A DNA stretch of 64,000 bases from Serripes groenlandicus. Taxonomy: Eukaryota > Mollusca > Bivalvia > Cardiida > Cardiidae. Where the stretch lies: positions 40,748,601 through 40,812,600 of the forward strand of contig JASEVX010000013.1 in assembly GCA_031761405.1 (NCBI GenBank), in the 5' to 3' direction. Shown here in pieces: positions 10,501-19,500 of the stretch. The position numbers and the translations under genes are program-made. The first letter of the stretch is position 1. Every line of letters starts with the position of its first letter. Under the pieces are notes generated by a model that had not been told where the DNA came from, did no database searches, and worked only from the letters and a program-made list of their open reading frames with translations.

Positions 10501-13500
10501 ATCAAAAAGCGTCTATATGTGGCAAAGGGTTAACAAAGTTATAAGACAGATAGTGAAGGGCAAAGGCAAAGCAAGATGCATTTATTACCCCTCTGCCAAA
10601 AGGCTGATGGTATATTGGTTTGGCATAGTCTGTCCTTCCGTCCATTCAGAGCCACATGGTGAGGTTTAACCCTTTCCCTCATACGACAATTCTGCAGCAG
10701 ACGACTTTGAACATATTTTGTTAAAAAATAGAAAATCTCTATAATTGAATGGATAACCTATGACTAAAAGTGGAAAACATTGTGGCAAAAGGAGAAATTG
10801 CTCGTTTTGAGCAATTTCTTCTTTTGTCACTGTTTTCAAAAAGCCACCTGCTGCAGAGGCGTCAGAAAGCGTCTATATGAGGGAAAGGGTTAAGTTTACT
10901 CCCCCCCCCCCCCCCTTTCCCACTGACAGGTGTTTTCTGATGCCTCTGCAGCAGACGACTTTTGAAAACATTATGGGAAAAGAAGAAAATGCTCATGATG
11001 AGCAATTTCTCCTTTTACCACAATGTTTTCAACTCTATTCTAAAATTAAACCTTCATATAAAGAGATTTTCCATATTTTTTCTCTAGAAGATTTTAAAGT
11101 TGTCTGCTGCTGATTTGTTGTTAAGAGTTAACTGTAGGAGGGTAATAGCCACCACATATGCAAGAAATCCAACATGGTTAGGTTCACGAAGATTGCTTGC
11201 AGAACAACAAAGTTATGTCCCCTTGAATAGCCTTTCCAGACAGAATGCACTATTTGGTAAGCAGAAATTCTAAATGTAGGAAATGTCCATAATTAAAAGT
11301 GTTGAAAACATTGTGGCAATTTCTCCTTTCGCCACAATGTTTTAAAAAATGTCTGGCTGCTGAAAATGTGTCATAAGCGATTATGATGGAAAAGATTAAC
11401 ATTAGATACAGCTTACTGCCAGGTTACTGAATTAATATTATTGTGAAATGAACATGTAGTTACAAATATTGTCAAAAATGAAATAGCTGTATGTTGTCTT
11501 TCCACAAAAGGTTTTCTGTTGCATAGGAATCTGCAGTGAATGAGTGATTAGCGTCAGGGGTTTGGATCCGCGCATCCCAGGTCATGTCCCAGGTCATGGT
11601 GGAGTGCCCTTGAGCAAGCTGTACTGGTTTGTTTACCAAGGGATCATGAATAAATAACATTGAAAATGGCATAAAACCCCAATAAACAAACAAATCTTCT
11701 GTTGCGGGGATTTCAGATGTGTGTATTCAGATAGTTGGTAAGTTGGAATGGGTAAGCTGGAACTTGTGTCATTTGCATCTATCTGTTCTTGCAGCAATAA
11801 AGATAGGCCGATACACATTGAATAGAAAGACGGAGAACATACTGAAAGTGAAATCTCTCGAAGCCATGGATTCTGTGATAGAGAAGGCGATATTATCCAC
11901 CGTTTTCCCGGACTACAGTCCTTCCTCTGGTAAGCACTATTGTTTTAATCTTTTAGTTTGTCTGTTTTTCAGAGAAAAAAAGTTGGGGTATTGTGATACA
12001 CTTGGCGTCGTCGTCTGGTCAGATTCTGCGTCATCACAAAACTTTAACCTTACCTCAAACTAAAAAACATTCAACATTTTCAAATGAAACTTGGTATGCA
12101 TGTTCCTTGGAACAATACGCATATTTGTACAAGGTCACATAACTTTTGCTTTAATAATTATTCAGTTATGCCCCTTTGTCGACAAAAAAACAGATGAGCG
12201 TTGGTGTTCGCTCCGCGGTGCTCATGCTACACAGATAAACTGTACTATCTTTTAATCCATTTTCATTTACAATAATATCTGATACAGACGACTTTTAAGC
12301 ATCTTGGCAAACAGTTGAAAATTCTTTATTAGTAATATGATTGTCTAATTGTATTTCTTTTGTTTTGTTTGTTTGGAGTTTAACGCCGCTTTCAACAGCT
12401 TTGGTCATATCACGGCGGTCAGTGCACCTACCCATGTTTTCCTGGCTTTCCCACACCAGTACTTACACAACATTCTTTCGAAGCCACTGACTACTTTCTC
12501 ACATAGTTCAGAGGTGAGAGGCAATGGAAAACATCGCCAGAAAGAATGTCGCCGCAGCCGGGTATCGAACCCGTGACTTCCAGATCACGAGTCAGATACG
12601 CTACCAATTGAGCTACCCGGCCGGGTCAATTGTATTTCTACCATAGCTTTAACTACCGGTAGTGTGGAAGTACTCATAGAGTACTCGTAAAGTACTTATA
12701 AGTACTGACCATTTTGCTTTAGTACTCAAGTAAGTATGAGTACTTGTACTCATAATTTAACCCTTTCCCCCATACCACAATTCTGCAGCAGACGACTTTG
12801 AACATATTTTGTCAAGAAATAGAAAATCTCTATTTATAACTTAATGGATAACCTATGACTAAAAGTGGAAAGCATTATGTCAAAAGGAGAAATTGCATGT
12901 TTTGTGCAATTTCTTCTTTTGACACTATGTTTTCAAAGAGCCATCTGCTGCAGAGGCATCAGAAAGCGTCTATATGAGGGAAAGGGTTAAGATGAGTAAT
13001 GAGTACTTGAAAATTGGTACTCAAGTAAGTACAAGAACAAGTACGAGTATCACATCCCTGATATATATATATATATATTCGGAATGGAGTTTGGAGAAGG
13101 ATAATTTGCTCATTATCGGCCATTTCTTCTTTTCCAACAATGTTTTTTACATATTTGTCTTCTTTAGAGGTATGTGTGTGTGCTAAGCCCCGAAAGCTCA
13201 GTTGGTATCGACACTGGTTGTCAATTCAGGGGTTGTGAGTTTAAACCTTAGCTTAGCCAACATTCTTTCCAACGTTTTACAAAAGTCAATGTGACAAGCG
13301 CCTTTCATCCTCCACCAATTGGCTAACAGCCTTTGTGCAAAAAGCATTAAAAAGACTGTTGTATGAATTACTTGGGAGCATACAGGCAAACATATAGAAG
13401 CTTTGAAAGCATATACATATACTTTCAAACAGGTTTTATTCAATTTAGATTAATTTTGGTTATTATTCTTGAAATCATAATCATTGGGAATAAATGACGT

Positions 13501-16500
13501 GATTTTTTAGATATCCAAAAATATACTACCATAACTGATTTGATGATTAGAAGTATAAGTAGATTGAAAGCATTAATATTTATATTTTTCGCATAGGGGA
13601 TAAAACAGTTTCTGGTTTCTTTCGAGGATTAGCAATTGAACAATTTCATTTTCAGGATCAGGATTTAGCTCCCCTGAAGGTATGACCATATTGGAGTCAC
13701 CTCCCTTGATAGATTCTCCATCTTGTTCAACAACACCAGCAAGTGTGTCATCTTCAGATTCAAAGCACCCTCAACTTACAGTAACGGTACAGTAACAGAC
13801 ATAAATAATTAATACATTTTACCCTTTCCATCATGCAGCTGCTTTTTTTACACCACTGCAGCAGACAACTGTTATATTTCCACTTTGCTACAATGTTTTC
13901 AACTCTATCAAGTAATAATATTTTCATTTATAAAGCATTTTCATAGTTTTGCCTTAATGTTTTCAAAGTCGTCTGTTGCAGATTTGTAAATCCTTCCCAT
14001 GTACAACCACCCTTTAGCAGACAACTTTGAAAAATATGGAAAATCTCTTTAAATGAAAGCTTGATTACTAAATAAAGCTAGAAATATTGTGACTAAAGGT
14101 AAAATAGCTGACCCACAAATTATAAAGATTACGCAAAAGCAGATGCTTTCCCTGACTTCTCATTTTTAAATAGTCCATGTGGAAAAGCAGCCAGTTGCTT
14201 TAAGAACTGTTGTATGGAGAACTGGTGTGAGAAAACCAGGAAACACATAAGAAGGTGACTGGCTGAGGGGATATGACTGGAAACAATGTTGAAAAACACA
14301 TTAAACCCCAATCCATCTTGACTGTCCTTCAATCAGTAACACAATCAAATAATGTTATATTATTGGATCTATGTGGATTTACAATAGCTCAATCAATCTT
14401 GACTGTCCTTCAATCAGTAAAACAATCAAATAATGTTATATTATTGGATCTATGTGGATTTACAATAGCTCAGTTGGTAACATCAATGTCTGTGGATCCA
14501 GATGTGTTGAGTCTGAACCCTGGCTTGGTCATTTATTTTTTCCTGTGATTGATAAGTCTTCGCCTTGATATAACTGAAATAATGTTGAAAGCAGCTTAAA
14601 GCTCAATCAGTAAAAAAAAACTCCTCATTGGTGTAGTGGTAAGGCGTTCGACTCTGGTGTGCGAGGTTGTGGGTTCAATCCCCGACCGGGTCATACTACA
14701 GACTTTAAAAATGGTAGTAATGGCTGCCCTTCTTTGCACACAGGGTTGCGGGGTAAGCATTATGACTGACAGGATGATGTCAATATAAATGGACCAGTAG
14801 TATTTGTAACTTACCAAGGAAATGCTTTGATATAACTAAAAAACTCTTGAAAGCGGCGTAAAACCCCAAGCAATCAATTAATAAGTAAAATATTCAATCA
14901 TTGTTTTTTACAGGAGATAGAGTTGGTTGTATATGACTTAACCAAGCAATCAATTAATAAGTAAAATATTCAATCATTGTTTTTTTACAGGAGATAGAGT
15001 TGGTTGTATATGACTTAACCAAGCAATCAATTAATAAGTAAAATATTCAATCATTGTTTCTTACAGGAGATAGAGTTGGTTGTATATGACTTAACCAAGC
15101 AATCAATATTAAGTAAAATATTCAATCATTGTTTTTTATTACAGGAGATGGAGTCGGTTGTATGTGAATTAACAGAAGCCCATAAAGTCTCTCTGGCCGT
15201 CAACCCATCAGGAAGCAAAGAGGAAGTTAATAAAAGACATAGGCAATATCTGGTACGTAGCCTGGGTTTTCAATTCTTGTCTTAGAAAATAACAAAGGGG
15301 GAATGATATAGGTAAAGCCTTTCCAACATACAAAAAAATATGCAGCAGACGAAACATATTTCATTATGAGCAATCACTCCTTTTTTCGCGATGTTTGCAA
15401 TGTTGTTAAAGTCGTCTGCTGCTGCTGTATATGGAAAAGGGCTATGCTGTATATGGGAAAAGGGCTATAAGCTCTATAATGTTGACTGCGAAGCTCAACA
15501 TCTTTAACTTGATATTCCTAGAACTGGCTATGGACTCTTCCAAAAATTCAGCATTTAAAGGTTAACCCTTTCCCATATATACAAGAAATATGCAACAGAC
15601 AACTTTTAAAATTTCCTGGACAAAATTTGAAAATTGTATATAAGTATAATTATTGAGTATAGTTGAAAACACTTTGGTAAAGGGAGCTTGATCATTATGA
15701 GCAATTTCTTTGTATGAAAATATGTTTTCAAAAGTCGTCGTCTAAAAACATGTCAAAATCCATCTACAAGTGGTAATGGTTTAAAGTTCACACAATATCA
15801 GACTTATCTAGAATATCATCACTTCAAAGGATGATTATAATATAAATAAAATATCATTACTTCATAGAATGATTATAATATAAATAGAATATCATTACTT
15901 CACAGAATGATTATAATATAAATAGAATATAATGACTTCACAGGATGATTATAATATAAATAGGATGATTTTGATTTTAATAGAATATCATTATTTCACA
16001 GGATGATTATAATATAAATAGAATATCATTACTTCACAGGATGATTATAATATAAATAGAATATCATTACTTCATAGGATGATTATAATATAAATAGAAT
16101 ATCATTACTTCATAGGATGATTATAATATAAATAGAATATAATTACTTCAAAGAATGAATATATTATAAATAGAATATAATGACTTCACAGGATGATTAT
16201 AATATAAATAGGATGATTTTGATTTTAATAGAATATCATTACTTCATAGGATGATTATAATATAAATATCATTACTTCACAGGATGATTATAATATAAAT
16301 AGAATATCATTACTTCACAGGAGGATTATAATAAAAATAGAATATCATTAGTTCTCAAGATGATTTTAATAGAATATCATTACTTCACAGGATGATTATA
16401 ATATAAATAGAATATCATTACTTCACTGGATGATTATAATATAAATAGAATATCATGACTTCACAGGAGGATTATAATAAAAATAGAATATCATTAGTTC

Positions 16501-19500
16501 TTAAGATGATTTTAATAGAATATCATTACTTCACAGGATGATTATAATATAAATAGAATATCATTACTTCACAAATAGATGACTGTTTAAATTCAAATAG
16601 AATATCATCACTGCATATGATGATTTAAATAGATTATTATATAAATAGAATATCATTACTTCACAGTGTGATTATGATTTTAATAAAATATCATTACTTC
16701 ATTAATTCACAGGATGATTATAATTTAAAAGAAGAAGTATTCGGTCACATGAACCCATTATCGAAGGCCGAATACAAAGAGTTCTACAACGCCACAGGGA
16801 TTGATGTTGATGGTCGGCAACAAGAGATGCAAGAAGCCTTACAATATTTCACGAAGAGAATCGGAAAGTTTGTTGAGTACGCAAAAGTTATTCCGGGCTT
16901 CACTGAACTTTCTCTGAAGGATCAAGCAAGTCTGATTAAATGTAAGCATAAGTAGTAACTACAGTGGAACCTATGTATATTATTAAAGTTCTTGTTGGAT
17001 TTCAAATAATTTAGCAGAAATGTTCCTTTACATAATTAATTTGGTTAAAATAGATATGCTATGTAGCATCAAAATAAGGTAAATGAACCTTTCGCTTCAG
17101 ATGACATCTCCTAAACTATTGGACCTATATCTACCAAACTTCACATGAATGTTCCTTTGGTGGTCCTATTTCAAATTGTTCAAAGATTTAATGCTTTATT
17201 ATAAATGGCCTTTACTGTTAAGCTATTTCTTAGCTACTCCTTGCAGTTTCATTGGCACTCCTGATCCAGGTATTTGCAGTTAAAAATTTGCTACTAATTT
17301 ACTATCACTCAGGTGATTGATTTAGGCCATATTGGCCCTCTTGTTTAAATGCAGGGTCATTTATGCAGAACATGAGTAATTTAGAAACTAAAAGTGTGGT
17401 TGCTATAGATGGGGAATTGCTATTCTAAGGTGGTCTTTAGCATTTGCTAATCTGCATAAATTACCCTGTAATCAAAGACCACCTGTTATCAAAGACCATA
17501 TTGTTCTCTTCCCATGGATGGTCTTTAACCCTTTCCCTCATACGACAATTCTGCAGCAGACGTCTTTGAACATATTTTGTCAAAAAAAAGGCTCTCTATA
17601 ATTGAATGGATAACCTATGACTAAAAGTGGAAAACATGGTGAAAAAAGGAGAAATTGTTTGTTTTGAGCAATTTCTTCATTTGTCACTATGTTTTTAAAA
17701 AGCCGTCTGCTGCAGAGGCATCATAAAGCGTCTATATGAAGGAAAGGGTTAAACACAGGTTGGACTGTATATGAAGAAAATGAGTAATTGAGAAATTAAA
17801 GGTGTGGTTATTATAGACCGGCAACTGCTAATAAACAAAGGTGGTCTTTAGCGCAGGTTTGACGGTATATTATATTTTTTGGCCGGATTGCTTAAGCAAT
17901 TCCGGTCTATAGATTGGCGATGTCCGTCTGTCCGTCAACATTTTGGTTAAAGTTTTAGGTTAGGCAAAATGGTTAAAGTTTCTGGTTAAGCAAAATCTCA
18001 GCACAAGAAAGGGTTGCAAACTTGAAACTTTGCCTGAAGGTAACCAGTAACAAGTTCTATTGATTTCTATTGTTACTTTGACCTTGACCTTAGTTTGTCG
18101 ATTTTCAAGGTCAAATTGCCGACAATCCGGCCTTACCGTCTTCAGCGGTTTCTTGTTTAAAGTATATTCTTATTTTCTATAACAAAATATTTCTCCTTCA
18201 TATATGGTGGAGTTGCAATAACTCAAAAGTCAGAAACTGACATGTTCAAGGGAGCTAAAGTCATTTATGTATTTTCATCTTTGTAATTAATTATGTCTCC
18301 CCCTGTATACAGGGGAGATATATTGTTTTTGTCCTCGGCGTCTGTCTGTCTGTCTGTCCTTCTGTCTGTCTGTCTGTCCGTCTGTCCGAAATCGTGTCCG
18401 CTCCATATCTCCAAGACGGCTTGAAGGATTTTCATGAAACTTGGCTCACATGTTCACCTCATCAAGGCGACGTGCAGAACCCGCGTCTCGACAATATAGG
18501 GTCAAGGTCAAGGTCACGCTTGAAGGTCAAAGGTTTGAGGCTTTATTTCGTGTCCGCTCCATATCTCCCAGACGGCTTGAAGGATTTTCATGAAACTTGG
18601 GTCACATGTTCACCTCATCAAGGCGACGTGCAGAACCCGCGTCTCGACAATATAGGGTCAAGGTAACACTTGAAGGTCAAAGGTTTGAGGCTTTATTTCG
18701 TGTCCGCTCCATATCTCCGAGACGGCTTGAAGGATTTTCATGAAACTTGGGTCACATGTTCACCTCATCAAGGCGACGTGCAGAACCTGCGTCTCGACAA
18801 TATAGGGTCAAGGTCAAGGTCACGCTTGAATGTCAAAGGTTTGAGGCTTTATTTCGTGTCCGCTCCATATCTCCCAGACGGCTTGAAGGATTTTCATGAA
18901 ACTTGGGTCACATGTTTACCTCATCAAGGCGACGTGCAGAACCCGCGTCTCGACAATATAGGGTCAATGTCAAGGTCACGCTTGAAGGTCAAAGGTTTGA
19001 GGCTTTATTTCGTGTCCGCTCCATATCTGTCCCAAATTTATAGGTTGGAATGTTTTGAGAGATTTTGACAGATATTTGAGGGGAGACATCTGTTTTTTGC
19101 AAAAACAATTCTAGTTTATACTTGATGTTAATGCCCCCCAACCTTTCAAAGAAAATGTCAGTCTGTGTGTGGGTCTGTAGGTTGACCAAAGACAGGGGGA
19201 TCTGGTTTGACCAGTAGGTGACCCCTAACACTTTTGAGGTCATTCATGATTTTGAACTCCTAATGAGAAGTGTCTCCATTTTGCCACATTGTTTTCATCT
19301 TCATTCAATATTGTCCCTGCTGCAGAGTGGTTGTAGGAAAGGGTTATAGGTGCTGAACTCCAGATGGAGATAAAAAATTTGAAATGTTGAAACTTCTGCA
19401 AATATTGGTAATAGTGACAACAAAGTAAGTAAGAAATACTTCAAAACTATTCTGTCAGTAAATGTTGAAAACCTGTCAATTGAAAGTCATGAAAATGTTC

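Noticed and set aside
16713..16955. Exon 6 reading through into CKHK and stop
   Set aside because: The clear GTAAGC donor at 16942 joins in phase to exon 7 (YSRPEH), completing the family fold.
18394..19068. Repetitive open frames with SAPYLQDGLKDFHETW
   Set aside because: Translation of the 156-bp satellite; 156 is divisible by 3, so the frame stays open by chance. The same applies to 58606-59118.
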